A stretch of 64,000 nucleotides of DNA from contig NZ_JAGINK010000001.1 of assembly GCF_017875955.1 (NCBI RefSeq), forward strand, positions 2,696,501-2,760,500. The letters run 5' to 3'. Each line of letters begins with the position of its first letter. Within the stretch, counting starts at the first letter, position 1. Under the pieces are notes generated by a model, which was given only the letters and a program-made list of their open reading frames with translations, was not told where the DNA came from and searched no databases. Below are positions 55,888 through 64,000 of the stretch, piece by piece. This DNA is from Pseudomonas sp. BP8. GTDB taxonomy: Bacteria; Pseudomonadota; Gammaproteobacteria; Pseudomonadales; Pseudomonadaceae. Made by a program: the position numbers and the translations under genes.

Positions 55888-55917
55888 TAGCGTCCAATTG
55901 TGGGCGCTATTTTTTTA
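55888..55917 (+). terminator. Rho-independent terminator
   Basis: TAGCGTCC (55888-55895) pairs with GGGCGCTA (55902-55909, one G-T pair), followed by seven T. It closes the permease/RHH transcript. Confidence 0.85.
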
Positions 55918-55992
55918 TTACCGATAGGAATTGGGTAGTGGACGCGCATGCAATCAGACAACTGCTCAGTAGCCTGTTAGGCAGCACGCACA

Positions 55993-56034
55993 TCCACCGC
56001 CTAGGGTCGACTTTGCGTTTTACTTGGCGGTGGA
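55993..56034. repeat. 9-bp inverted repeat with 24-nt loop
   Basis: TCCACCGCC (55993-56001) is inverted as GGCGGTGGA (56026-56034). It lies 51 bp beyond the stop of the RraA-like gene and may help end that minus-strand transcript. Confidence 0.4.
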
Positions 56035-56085
56035 CATCTGGGCCCTTTTCGTTTCAGCACTCAGGCCGTTGAGCAGCCCTGCGTA

Positions 56086-56724
56086 TTAGCGCACGCTCGC
56101 CCGTACTTTTTCGCGGAAGCTGTTTTCGTAGCCGTCCTGTTGCCTGACCTGCTCGGCCAAGGTCGGGATCGCGCTGCGTGCAATGACAATGATGCCGTCG
56201 CGGTCACCGATGATGGCGTCGCCTGGGTAGCAGACGACGTTGCCGCAAGCGACCGCAATGCCCACCTGGCCTGGGCCCCACTTCGATGGGCCGGCTGGGT
56301 TCACTGCCCGGGCGTACACCGGCAGGCCCATGCTGTTCAGTTCTTCAACGTCCCGCACCGCGCCGTCAATGACTACCGCTGCGACCTGCTTGGCCAGGCA
56401 TATCTCCCCCAGCAGGTCGCCGAATACAGAGCGGTTCACTTCGCTGTTGCCGTTGATTACCAACACATCACCAGGCTGGGCCTCATCCAGCGCTCGGTGA
56501 ATGGCGAGGTTGTCACCTTCGCGGGTATTGAGCGGCAGGATGGTGCCAAAGAAGCTCGGCTTGCCAGCGGTGTGACGAATGGCCGAGGCCATCATGCCCA
56601 TGCGCTGGAGTACGTCACCGATGAGCGCTACTGGGTAGTGCGAAATCTCTTCAATCAATGACAGGTCGGCTCGCGCCCAGTTTGTGTTAACGCTGATCGA
56701 CTCATCGGACACATTGATGAACAT
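56086..56724 (-). CDS. RraA/HMG-aldolase family protein
   Basis: The 212-residue protein has the family active-site pattern VVIDGAVRDVEELNSMGLPVYARAVNPAG (given here in part; residues about 100-130) and GDAIIGDRDGIIVI. Members are 4-hydroxy-4-methyl-2-oxoglutarate / 4-carboxy-4-hydroxy-2-oxoadipate aldolases or oxaloacetate decarboxylases; RraA itself lacks the catalytic residues kept here. It follows a D-2-hydroxyacid dehydrogenase and a transporter gene on the same strand, suggesting breakdown of a hydroxy or oxo acid. Confidence 0.85.
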   Translation of the reverse strand: MFINVSDESISVNTNWARADLSLIEEISHYPVALIGDVLQRMGMMASAIRHTAGKPSFFGTILPLNTREGDNLAIHRALDEAQPGDVLVINGNSEVNRSVFGDLLGEICLAKQVAAVVIDGAVRDVEELNSMGLPVYARAVNPAGPSKWGPGQVGIAVACGNVVCYPGDAIIGDRDGIIVIARSAIPTLAEQVRQQDGYENSFREKVRASVR

Positions 56725-56751
56725 TGGATGCCTCCACTTACGAAAAATGAC

Positions 56752-57726
56752 TTAGCTGAATGACTTCGGCGCAGGCTTGTTGACGGGATGCGCAGGCGCT
56801 TCACCGTTCAGCACAGCGGCAATCGCCTCCAGTGCACTCATGCCGACGCGCATCAGCGATTCGTCGGTCTGTCCGGCAACGTGGGCGGTCACGATCAGGT
56901 TGGGCGTATTGGCGATGTCGGGAGTGGGATGATCGAACGGGTTGATCATGTCGATGTTCTCTGCGTTGAGCACATCCGCACCTGCGCCGGCGAGCTTTCC
57001 GCTGTTCAGCGCGTTGATCATCGCTGCTTCGTTTACCACGCCACCGCGGCTGGTATTGATCAACATCGCGCCATCTTTCATCTTGGCGAATTCACGCGTG
57101 CCGAGCAGGTTGCGGGTGGTGGCCAGCAGCGGCACGTGCAGGCTGACTACATCGGCAGTGGCCAGCAGGGTGTCGAAGTCTACCCAACGGCTGTCCGAGC
57201 CTGGATCGATTGCAGGGTCGGTGAAGATCACCTTCATGCCAAAGGCTTCAGCAACAGGTGCAACGCTAGAACCAATATTGCCGAAACCGACCAGGCCCAA
57301 GGTGCGGCCTTCAAGCTCGATGCCGGTAAGCGCAAGGCGGTCTTGTGCCCAGTTGCCGTTGCGGGTCTGCTCGCTGGCCATCGGCAGTTTGCGGCACAGC
57401 GACAGCAGCAGAGCGAAGACGTGTTCGATCACGCTGCGCTGGTTTGCGCCTGGCGTGTTGGTTACCCAGACGCCATGCGTTTGCGCAGCCTGGTAATCGA
57501 CATTGTCATAGCCCGCGCCGTGGCGGGCGACGATGCGCAGCTTCGGCGATGCAGCGATCATTTCAGCGCTGATATGACCGCCACGCAAAAACACGGCATC
57601 CACCTGGTTGCGGACCTCGTCATAACCAACGGCGTTGGAGCCATAGCCAAGACAAACCTCACCCAGCTCAGCAAGACGAGCAAGCACAGTCGGGTGAATA
57701 GGGCTCGTGACGTAGATAAGCGACAT
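56752..57726 (-). CDS. D-2-hydroxyacid dehydrogenase
   Basis: The 324-residue NAD-dependent dehydrogenase has the cofactor motif GLVGFGNIGSSVAPVAEAFG, the substrate Arg in ARHGAGYDNVDY-like and NTSRGGVVNEAAMI regions, and the catalytic His in VTAHVAGQTDESLMRVG. It would interconvert a D-2-hydroxy acid and a 2-oxo acid, the latter a natural substrate for the aldolase encoded next (27 bp downstream). Confidence 0.9.
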   Translation of the reverse strand: MSLIYVTSPIHPTVLARLAELGEVCLGYGSNAVGYDEVRNQVDAVFLRGGHISAEMIAASPKLRIVARHGAGYDNVDYQAAQTHGVWVTNTPGANQRSVIEHVFALLLSLCRKLPMASEQTRNGNWAQDRLALTGIELEGRTLGLVGFGNIGSSVAPVAEAFGMKVIFTDPAIDPGSDSRWVDFDTLLATADVVSLHVPLLATTRNLLGTREFAKMKDGAMLINTSRGGVVNEAAMINALNSGKLAGAGADVLNAENIDMINPFDHPTPDIANTPNLIVTAHVAGQTDESLMRVGMSALEAIAAVLNGEAPAHPVNKPAPKSFS

Positions 57727-57736
57727 GTTGTTGTAC

Positions 57737-59077
57737 TCAGGAAAATTGATGTTTGTTGTCGTCGGCGTCAGCTTGGTTGCGGACAGTCCACAACACGATC
57801 AGGCCGAGAACACCGGCGCCGCAGAGGATGAAAGCAGGTGCCATCTGATTGCCGGTGGCGCCGATCAACCAGGTCGCCATGAACGGCCCTATGCCACCGC
57901 CGATCACAGCACCGACGCTATGGCCGAATGCGACTCCGGTGTGTCGAACGTGGGTCGGGAAGAACTCCGGCATGACCGAGTAGGTACCCGCCAGGCACAG
58001 GGCGTACGGCACCATGCCCAGGGCCAGGCCAGCCATGGCCAGGCTGACTTGCCCTTGCTGCATGAGCATGAAGGACGGCACGGAGAGCACCGCGTAGCCC
58101 AGGTAGGCCAGGCGCAGCACGGCTTTGCTGCCGATGATCGAACCTAGCTGGCCAGCCAGGGGAATCATCAAGGCCGCGAAGCTGACGGCAACCAGGACGA
58201 TGGTGGAGGCTTGGCCTTTCGAGTAGCCGAGGATGGAACTGAAGTACGCGGCAATGAAGACGGTGCCGATGTAAGTACCGATGTTTTGCACCATGGAGAT
58301 CATCATCACCTTGGTCAGCGGGCGCATGTAGTCACGCACGAGTTCGGCGAACGGCGCGCTCTTTGACTCGTTCTCTTCTGCTTTTCTGGATTCGAATTCC
58401 GGGCTGTCCTCGATGCCCAGGCGCATCCACAGGCCGATGATGCCCAGCGGCAGGGCAAGCAGGAACGGCACCCGCCATCCCCATTCAGCCATCTGTGGAT
58501 CAGTCAGCCATGCGGCTGCCAGGCCGGCGATCGCGGCCGCCAGGCCTTTACCGAACTGCGCGATCGACGGTAGGAAGGAGATGTACAGCGAACGCCGGTT
58601 GGCCGGCGCCCATTCCCGAATGTAGCTGGCTGCACCGCCGATTTCGCCACCTGCCGAGAAGCCTTGGAGCATGCGCAAGGCGACCAGGAGGATAGGTGCC
58701 CAGACGCCGATCTGTGCGTAACCGGGCAGCAGACCGATCAGCGTAGCGGCGATACCCATCAGCGTGATGCTGGCGATCAAGCTCGCGCGACGCCCGACTT
58801 TGTCGCCAAGCCAGCCGAATGCGACCGCTCCGATAGGGCGCACGAGGAAGGCAGAGCCGAACACCAGAAAGGTGTTGAGCAGGCCAGTCGTTGGGTCGTC
58901 GGAGGGAAAGAAGACCAGCGCCAGGGTCGCAGCGAGGTACCCATAGATACTGAAGTCGTAGTACTCAACGAAGGTACCGAACACGGCAGCGGCGGTGGCT
59001 TTCTTCGCCTTGGTCCTACGCTCGGCTGCAGGCTCAGGCATGGCGACGGACTCCGTCAGCGTATTGTTGTTATTCAT
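57737..59077 (-). CDS. MFS transporter, metabolite:H+ symporter (MHS) type
   Basis: The 446-residue transporter has 12 membrane segments and MHS-family features: AAVFGTFVEYYDFSIYGYLA near residue 32, GWLGDKVGRR and the R-L-QGFSAGGEIGGAASYI block. MHS members import dicarboxylates, citrate or shikimate. It is first in the unit and ends 10 bp before the dehydrogenase gene. It is divergent from the IclR-type regulator, with 168 bp between starts. Confidence 0.9.
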   Translation of the reverse strand: MNNNNTLTESVAMPEPAAERRTKAKKATAAAVFGTFVEYYDFSIYGYLAATLALVFFPSDDPTTGLLNTFLVFGSAFLVRPIGAVAFGWLGDKVGRRASLIASITLMGIAATLIGLLPGYAQIGVWAPILLVALRMLQGFSAGGEIGGAASYIREWAPANRRSLYISFLPSIAQFGKGLAAAIAGLAAAWLTDPQMAEWGWRVPFLLALPLGIIGLWMRLGIEDSPEFESRKAEENESKSAPFAELVRDYMRPLTKVMMISMVQNIGTYIGTVFIAAYFSSILGYSKGQASTIVLVAVSFAALMIPLAGQLGSIIGSKAVLRLAYLGYAVLSVPSFMLMQQGQVSLAMAGLALGMVPYALCLAGTYSVMPEFFPTHVRHTGVAFGHSVGAVIGGGIGPFMATWLIGATGNQMAPAFILCGAGVLGLIVLWTVRNQADADDNKHQFS

Positions 59078-59245
59078 AGGTCACTCCAGCTTATAGGTCA
59101 CGCCCAAGTTAAAAAATGGGACGGCGTCCTGTTTTGTTTTTTGTAGGATCCTCGTGGAGTGCGTGGTTGTCAACTGGGTGATGATTGCCACGGGCCAGGC
59201 ATCAGGCTCAAAATGGAGGCCCCGAACGCTTGCAAGTAACCTGAA

Positions 59246-60766
59246 ATGCCCAACGCATCCCTTGAAATCCCTGGCGCTAAAGCTCCAGCTGCCACCTCCA
59301 GCCATGGACGCTTGATCGAGGTCCTGGACGCCTTGGTCAGACGAGCGGAGGGCGAGCCCTGGGGGGTGAGGGAGTTGGCCAGCGAGCTGGACGAAAGCCG
59401 GAGCACGATCAATCGGATCCTGACCGCATTGGTCGATCGCGACTTCGCCGTAGAGGAGGGGGTGGGTAAATATCGGGTCGGGCCGCGTTTCAGGGTGCTC
59501 ATGCTCGCCCTGAGTAACCGCAGCGCGTTGCTGAGCGCCGGCAGGCTCCTTCTGGACGGGTTGGCAGGGGTCGCCAAACAGGCGGCCTTGCTCTCGGTCT
59601 ATGCCCCGCACTTGAACGGCTATTACGTGCTCTACTGCGGGGAGGCCCAGGCCACCCTGGCATTTCGCCCTCAGATCGGTTCGGTCTACCCGTTGGGCTT
59701 TGGCGACATCGGCCGTAGGTTCAGTGACTTTTTGCAGCACACGCCAGGCAACGATTCTCAGTGCACGTCCAGTAGGGTGATGAACCCGGTTGCACCGATA
59801 GCAGAGTATGAGTTTCCTCCTGCCGTTGCGTGTGTGACCAGGCGCTTGAGCCAAGGGCTGATCATCACGGTTTCACTTCACGATCTGGGCGGTGAAGACA
59901 CGAAGAGGGCACCGGCCTCGATTGAGAAGGTCGAGGCTGTGGTGAGTGAGCTCGAGCGCCTGCTGGTTGAGCATTGCGGGGGCGAGCAGCATATTAGCGC
60001 TGACGATGACAGCTCTACCGTTGCTCGGCTCGAGGGGCTGTTGCAGATTCTTTGCGCTGCGCCGAATGGGTATCTGTGCAGTTCCGGCATCGCATCGGAA
60101 TTACACTGCAATGCCGCAACTGCCCGGAAAATTGTTGAGTCCGCCTCCCAGGCAAGCCTGGTGTTTGCCAATGGCAAGGCGCTTTACCCAGGCGCACGCT
60201 TGTATCAATGGGCCGCGCAGCTGAACAACAAAACGTGCACGACTGCCAAGTTGTGCCGAGGCGTCATCGAGTCCTTGGTCAAGGAAACCGGCGAAACCGT
60301 CGCGTTTTTGGGCTTTGACGCCAAAACAGCAAAAGCCCACTTCATCGAGGTTGTGCAGGGATGGCGACCCATTCAGTACACGCTCGAAACGGGCGTCGAT
60401 GTACCGCTCTATGCGGGGGGCGCCGGCAAGGCAGTGTTGGCTCACCTGGCTCCGAGCTTTGCTGACGGATTGGTACTGAAACAACTCACCGATGCCACTA
60501 TCGTATCCCATGAGGCGCTTCAGGCAGATCTGCTGGCTATCAGAGAGCGTGGCTGGTCGGTGGGTGATGGCGAACGGGTACTGGGGGCCTTTGGTATTGG
60601 TGTGCCGTTCTTCGTTGACGGTCAGGTGGCGGGATCCCTTTCGGCGACCATTCCTCAATATCGAAAGCAGGATTGCGATGTGCCTGGGTTAGTAGAAAGC
60701 ATGAAGCTAGCGACGCAACGTATCGGGCGTTTGCTTTCGCTTGGGGATTCCATTCTGGACGCCTGA
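59246..60766 (+). CDS. Double-length IclR-family regulator
   Basis: The 506-residue protein reads as two IclR proteins in tandem. The first has a winged helix (WGVRELASELDESRSTINRI) and a degenerate effector domain to about residue 245. The second has another winged-helix-like segment (LEGLLQILCAAPNGYLCSSG) and a better conserved effector domain (GETVAFLGFDAKTAKAHFIE, TGVDVPLYAGGAGKAVLAHL, VSHEALQADLLAIRERGWSV). Ordinary IclR proteins have about 250-280 residues. It probably regulates the divergent MHS/dehydrogenase/aldolase unit. Confidence 0.85.
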   Translation: MPNASLEIPGAKAPAATSSHGRLIEVLDALVRRAEGEPWGVRELASELDESRSTINRILTALVDRDFAVEEGVGKYRVGPRFRVLMLALSNRSALLSAGRLLLDGLAGVAKQAALLSVYAPHLNGYYVLYCGEAQATLAFRPQIGSVYPLGFGDIGRRFSDFLQHTPGNDSQCTSSRVMNPVAPIAEYEFPPAVACVTRRLSQGLIITVSLHDLGGEDTKRAPASIEKVEAVVSELERLLVEHCGGEQHISADDDSSTVARLEGLLQILCAAPNGYLCSSGIASELHCNAATARKIVESASQASLVFANGKALYPGARLYQWAAQLNNKTCTTAKLCRGVIESLVKETGETVAFLGFDAKTAKAHFIEVVQGWRPIQYTLETGVDVPLYAGGAGKAVLAHLAPSFADGLVLKQLTDATIVSHEALQADLLAIRERGWSVGDGERVLGAFGIGVPFFVDGQVAGSLSATIPQYRKQDCDVPGLVESMKLATQRIGRLLSLGDSILDA

Positions 60767-60796
60767 CGTGAAGGTATAAGGAAATTTTAGTCCAAT

Positions 60797-62185
60797 CTAA
60801 GGTTTGGTAGGGTGTCTCGACGCTTTATGACTGGCTGCATACGTATCCATAAATTCGGCGGCGGCAATCGGCCGCCCAAAAAAGAAACCTTGGAATGCGT
60901 GACAACCCATTGCCTCCAGGCATTTATATTGTTGCTGAGTTTCAATCCCTTCTGCGGTGGTGGAGATGTCGAGGATTTCAGCAATTTCTATTATTTTTCG
61001 GATGAGCTGTTTTTTTCTGTTGTCATGTTCAATGCCATGAATGAATGACCGGTCAATCTTCAACTCATCCAGTGGCAGCTCGCGTAACAAGGACAGCGAA
61101 GAGAAACCTGTACCGAAATCGTCCAGTGACCACAAAACACCTTGTTGGCGGAGCGCTTCCATTGTCGATACGATGGATTTCAGGTCGCCAGAAAAGACGG
61201 ATTCGGTGATTTCCAGGCACAACCTGTTTGCCGGGGTATCGGACGCTTCAAGAATCTTCCGGACTTCCTCTACAAAGGTTGGAGAGGTGAGCTGCAGCGG
61301 ACTGACATTTACCGACAACTTCCACTGGCTAGCACCTTCTAGGCCAGACCAGTATTTCAGAAGCCTGCAGGATTCTTCCAATACCCTGAGGCCCATATCA
61401 TGTATCAGGCCTGTCTCTTCGGCTACCGGAATGAACTCTGCTGGCGATTGCATACCGTAACCCGGCCTGTTCCAACGCAGCAGCACTTCGGCGCCAATGA
61501 TTCGACCTTCAACAGAGACTTGTGGCTGCATATACGTGCACAGTTCATTTCGTGCCACGGCACGTGCCAACGCTGTATGCAGTTCTACCTTGCTTTTGAG
61601 GTCGTCACGGAAAATGGCCAATACGCCAATCGTCAGTGCCATGGCCATAGCACTATTCAAGATGTGGCCAAGCGCACTGATCTCCTGCGGGAAAAGCGTT
61701 ATCTCTGTAAAGCCGATTATGCTATTTGCAAAAAAAGCGACGCTCAGAAAACAGGTGGTGGGGAACAGCCAGCGCAGGTAGAGGTTGCTGTAGCGAAACA
61801 ATAACAACGAGGCGACACCAAGCGGTATAAAAAATAGGTGTGCTGACCTGGGCCCGGCTGCTGTTGGTGCATCAGCTAGGCTGGCGGTAATTGTAATGAG
61901 CATCAGAAGATGAGCCAATGCACCCAAGGAAAACTGTTTTTGTCTGACTGAAAGGTACAGGCATGCCACGCCAACCAGCACGACCGCGAACAGCAGAGCG
62001 GTTAGTAGGCTCATGGCGTTTGTGGCGTAGTAGGCGCCCCATGCCAGACCGTGGACAATACACGCGAGTCCGCTGAAGCGCAGTAGTAACTGAGTCCGGG
62101 GCCACTGCAAACTATCAGGAAACTTTTTGGTCACCCATCGTTTACTGGGTTGAGATAATACGCTTTTCACGTTAGCCGGTTCCAT
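60797..62185 (-). CDS. Membrane-anchored EAL-domain c-di-GMP phosphodiesterase
   Basis: The 462-residue protein has an N-terminal region of about six to seven membrane segments (residues 30-190) and an EAL domain (about 205-450). The signature motif is EVL (GAEVLLRWNRPG), a tolerated variant. The catalytic features ITESVFSGD, SLDDFGTGFSSL, LKIDRSFI, EGIETQQQ and FQGFFFGRPI are all present, so it is probably active in hydrolysing c-di-GMP. There is no GGDEF domain. It stands alone between unrelated genes. Confidence 0.88.
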   Translation of the reverse strand: MEPANVKSVLSQPSKRWVTKKFPDSLQWPRTQLLLRFSGLACIVHGLAWGAYYATNAMSLLTALLFAVVLVGVACLYLSVRQKQFSLGALAHLLMLITITASLADAPTAAGPRSAHLFFIPLGVASLLLFRYSNLYLRWLFPTTCFLSVAFFANSIIGFTEITLFPQEISALGHILNSAMAMALTIGVLAIFRDDLKSKVELHTALARAVARNELCTYMQPQVSVEGRIIGAEVLLRWNRPGYGMQSPAEFIPVAEETGLIHDMGLRVLEESCRLLKYWSGLEGASQWKLSVNVSPLQLTSPTFVEEVRKILEASDTPANRLCLEITESVFSGDLKSIVSTMEALRQQGVLWSLDDFGTGFSSLSLLRELPLDELKIDRSFIHGIEHDNRKKQLIRKIIEIAEILDISTTAEGIETQQQYKCLEAMGCHAFQGFFFGRPIAAAEFMDTYAASHKASRHPTKP

Positions 62186-62540
62186 CTGCTAGTAGTGTGC
62201 TTTGTCCATTGCTGCTATGGCATATTGCCAAGTGCGGTTGTTCTATCGGCTCAAGGTATTGAGGTGATCAGTAGATCTATAGGTTGTACTTGCACCCTGT
62301 GCGTGAGTGTTCAGGCATTTTTTGACGAGTGGACTGCTCATCCCACCTATCGGCTAATTGGCAATGATAGCAAACGTTTGCCTGTACTTCATAATCGCCT
62401 GTTCGGGTACTTGTATTAACTTGACCAGTTGATCAGTTAATGGTGTGGGAGGCATGTTCCATAGGGTGCATGCTGATAAGAGAGAAACTTAGTTCGCTCA
62501 GTAGCGAACTCGACAGCGGCGGAGGCGGGTGGTGCAACCC
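62186..62540. other. Intergenic region between EAL gene and RND relic
   Basis: About 355 bp hold no gene. A perfect 8-bp hairpin, AGTTCGCT (62491-62498) with AGCGAACT (62503-62510), is the only structure seen. Confidence 0.4.
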
Positions 62541-62747
62541 ATCACCCGTCTTCGCCCACTCACTCAGAAGTCGGCCTTCATCCCGCTTACCCATTCGGTG
62601 TTCTGGGGCACGCTGGCCTACACGCTGATCGGAGGTACTTTTGTCGGCACTGTCATGACCTTGGTGTTCCTGCCCGCGATGTATTCCATCTGGTTCAAGA
62701 TTCGCCCCGATGACCAGGGCAGAGAGACAAAGAGACTGACGCCGTAG
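62541..62747 (+). pseudogene. C-terminal relic of an RND efflux permease
   Basis: The translated segment IPLTHSVFWGTLAYTLIGGT, then FVGTVMTLVFLPAMYSIWFKI, is the last transmembrane part of an AcrB-type permease. About 1000 upstream residues are missing, and the preceding sequence is not permease-like, so this is a truncated remnant. Its exact left limit is uncertain. No other part of a pump gene lies nearby. Confidence 0.75.
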
Positions 62748-63098
62748 GCGGGCATCGGTGAACGGCCCTCCCACAGACCTACCGAGGGCAGACTTCCCGA
62801 CGACCCTGCGACAATGCTGCGGTTGACAACGCCAAGAAATACTTTGTTACTTATTTGATAGCCTGCTATCATTTTCCCTCATGATGTACGACATCATTCA
62901 AGTAGATGGCTTCGCCAATGGCGTGGCTCGCCCAGCACGCCGTCTCACGTAGCCAAAAAACAGGGGCATAACCCCGGCGCTGAACCGTGGATCTCGCTCA
63001 AGCCAAAGCCTGTATCAGCCGCAGGGCGCCAAGCGCAAGGCAGGTTGGCCGAATGGGCGAGTCACGGGGCTTTTGTGATTAGTCATAGGTAGACCTGT
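62748..63098. other. Intergenic control region before gluconate dehydrogenase
   Basis: The 351 bp contain two close palindromes at 62856-62897 and a TTGACA at 62823-62828 that could be a -35 element. No gene is seen. Codon-poor sequence from 62900 to 63080 may be a long leader. Confidence 0.45.
62856..62897. promoter_or_regulatory. Two adjacent perfect palindromes
   Basis: TGATAGC (62856-62862) with GCTATCA (62865-62871), and ATGATGT (62881-62887) with ACATCAT (62891-62897). Their centres are about 25 bp apart. They lie some 200 bp before the gluconate dehydrogenase operon and look like operator sites for an unknown regulator. Confidence 0.5.
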
Positions 63099-63818
63099 AT
63101 GTTGTTAGCCAAACAAACCTCGCGAAGGAAGTTTCTGCTTTCTTCCCTGATAGCTTTGCCCGCCATGGGTATCGCGGTTAAAGGGCTGAGCGCCGCCGCT
63201 GCGGCAGAAATGGTTGCTCCCAGCCTCGAAAGCTACACCCCGACCTTTTTCACCCCGGCTGAATGGACCTTCGTCCTGGCCGCGTGTGATCGCCTGATCC
63301 CAGCCGATGGCCGGGGGCCGGGCGCGCTGGAAACCAATGTGCCGATCTTCATTGATCAGCAACTGGCGGGAGACCTGGGGAGTGAGATCTACCTGGAAGG
63401 CCCATTCGACGTAGAAGCGCCCGCTACCATGGGTTACCAGTTGCCGTACACCCCGCAGGAAATCTACCGAAAGGGCATCGCCGCGCTGGAAAGCTGGTGC
63501 CAGTCAACCTACGGCCAGCACTTCGCGTTACTGGCGCTCAAGCAGCGCGATGAGGCGCTTAAACAGCTGCAAGCGGGCCAGGTCGATTTTGCCGGCCATG
63601 GCGAACGTGTGCTCAAAGCGAAGCTGTTCTTCAGCGAACTGCTCAACCATAGCCGCCAAGGTTGGCTCGCCGACCCGATCTACGGCGGCAACAAGGGCAT
63701 GAAGGCGTGGATCGCCATCGGCTTTCCCGGTGCGCGCGCCAGCTATCTGGAATGGGTAGCTCAGCACAATGTCCCTTACCCCCTCGGCCCGGTCAGCCTG
63801 ACCGGTCAGCGCGGTTGA
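63099..63818 (+). CDS. Gluconate 2-dehydrogenase subunit 3 (gamma), Tat-exported
   Basis: The 239-residue protein has a twin-arginine signal (SRRKFLLSSLIALPAMG, residues 8-24) followed by the Gluconate_2-dh3 domain (PAEWTFVLAACDRLIPADGR, GVLK-like heme-partner features, GGNKGMKAWIAIGFPGARAS). It is the small subunit that escorts the flavoprotein subunit to the periplasm. The flavoprotein gene starts 36 bp downstream; a cytochrome c subunit gene is expected beyond the window. The enzyme oxidises gluconate or a related sugar acid to the 2-keto acid. Confidence 0.9.
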   Translation: MLLAKQTSRRKFLLSSLIALPAMGIAVKGLSAAAAAEMVAPSLESYTPTFFTPAEWTFVLAACDRLIPADGRGPGALETNVPIFIDQQLAGDLGSEIYLEGPFDVEAPATMGYQLPYTPQEIYRKGIAALESWCQSTYGQHFALLALKQRDEALKQLQAGQVDFAGHGERVLKAKLFFSELLNHSRQGWLADPIYGGNKGMKAWIAIGFPGARASYLEWVAQHNVPYPLGPVSLTGQRG

Positions 63819-63854
63819 CCCCTTCGCCCTGCGATACAGCATTAAAGGTTTTAT

Positions 63855-64000
63855 ATGGCACAGATTACCAATGACGAAGTCGATGTAGCCGTCGTCGGCC
63901 TGGGTTGGGCCGGCTCGCTGATGAGCATCGAGTTGGCCCAGGCGGGCCTGAAAGTGCGCGCATTCGAACGCGGTGAAGACCGCAGCAATGCCGATTTCGC
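63855..64000 (+). CDS. GMC-type flavoprotein, gluconate 2-dehydrogenase large subunit (N-terminal part)
   Basis: ATG 63855 opens a frame that runs off the right edge after 48 residues. It begins MAQITNDEVDVAVVGLGWAG and contains the FAD dinucleotide motif VVGLGWAGSLMSIELAQAGL. This, with subunit 3 directly upstream, identifies the GMC flavoprotein subunit of a periplasmic gluconate 2-dehydrogenase. Confidence 0.85.
   Translation, partial: MAQITNDEVDVAVVGLGWAGSLMSIELAQAGLKVRAFERGEDRSNADF

Overview
The window looks like chromosome of a Pseudomonas of the P. putida/fluorescens group. The codons are GC-rich, the beta-ketoadipate genes pcaI and pcaJ read almost exactly as the P. putida proteins, and there are Pseudomonas-type OprD, DUF2790, FecI/FecR/FpvA-like and Lrp/AsnC families. 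About fifty genes can be called. This was read by eye; no database or folding program was run.

Layout: (1) 1-647, 5' part of a DUF3422 gene. (2) 845-13521, a catabolic cluster: a TetR regulator, two short-chain dehydrogenases, then HyuA/HyuB-type ATP-dependent amidohydrolase, PLP aminotransferase, uronate-dehydrogenase-like enzyme, FAD oxidase, ThDP-dependent enzyme and aldehyde dehydrogenase. Near-identical 23-bp palindromes sit in both promoter regions, so TetR probably controls both transcription units. (3) 13790-17879, a TonB receptor with FecR and an ECF sigma factor (iron signalling). (4) 18246-27250, two tandem near-identical FadR-type GntR regulators, a LivKHMGF-type ABC importer, a RidA protein and an amino-acid permease. 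(5) 27744-30303, pcaIJ with PcaR-box-like sites and an IclR regulator. (6) 30412-38856, a two-component system divergent from a DUF2790 protein and a three-gene RND efflux operon. (7) 39509-43409, MFS transporter, DapA-superfamily enzyme and OprD porin.

(8) 43426-49297 is the mobile part. An IS66-family element (43597-46966) has 24-bp inverted ends (21 of 24 identical) and an 8-bp target duplication, AATGCTTG. Besides tnpA, tnpB and a frameshifted tnpC, it encloses a complete lgt gene (prolipoprotein diacylglyceryl transferase) as passenger. It is followed by an IS5-family relic, a pentapeptide-repeat protein and, at 49210-49229, a 20-nt copy of the 3' end of tRNA-Gly(GCC) with a terminator behind it. 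That copy reads as the distal attachment site of an integrated element lying to its left.

(9) 49484-55862 handles arginine-family compounds: two Lrp regulators, acetylpolyamine amidohydrolase, CtlX-like citrulline hydrolase, ornithine cyclodeaminase, a permease and a small PutA-like ribbon-helix-helix protein. (10) 56086-60766 holds an RraA-like aldolase, a D-2-hydroxyacid dehydrogenase and an MHS transporter, divergent from an unusual double-length IclR protein. (11) 60797-64000 has a membrane EAL protein, an RND-permease relic and the start of a gluconate 2-dehydrogenase operon.

The most notable items are the lgt-carrying IS66 element, the tRNA-Gly attachment remnant, the unassigned catabolic operon with its shared TetR operators, the double IclR protein and the stand-alone PutA-like DNA-binding protein.
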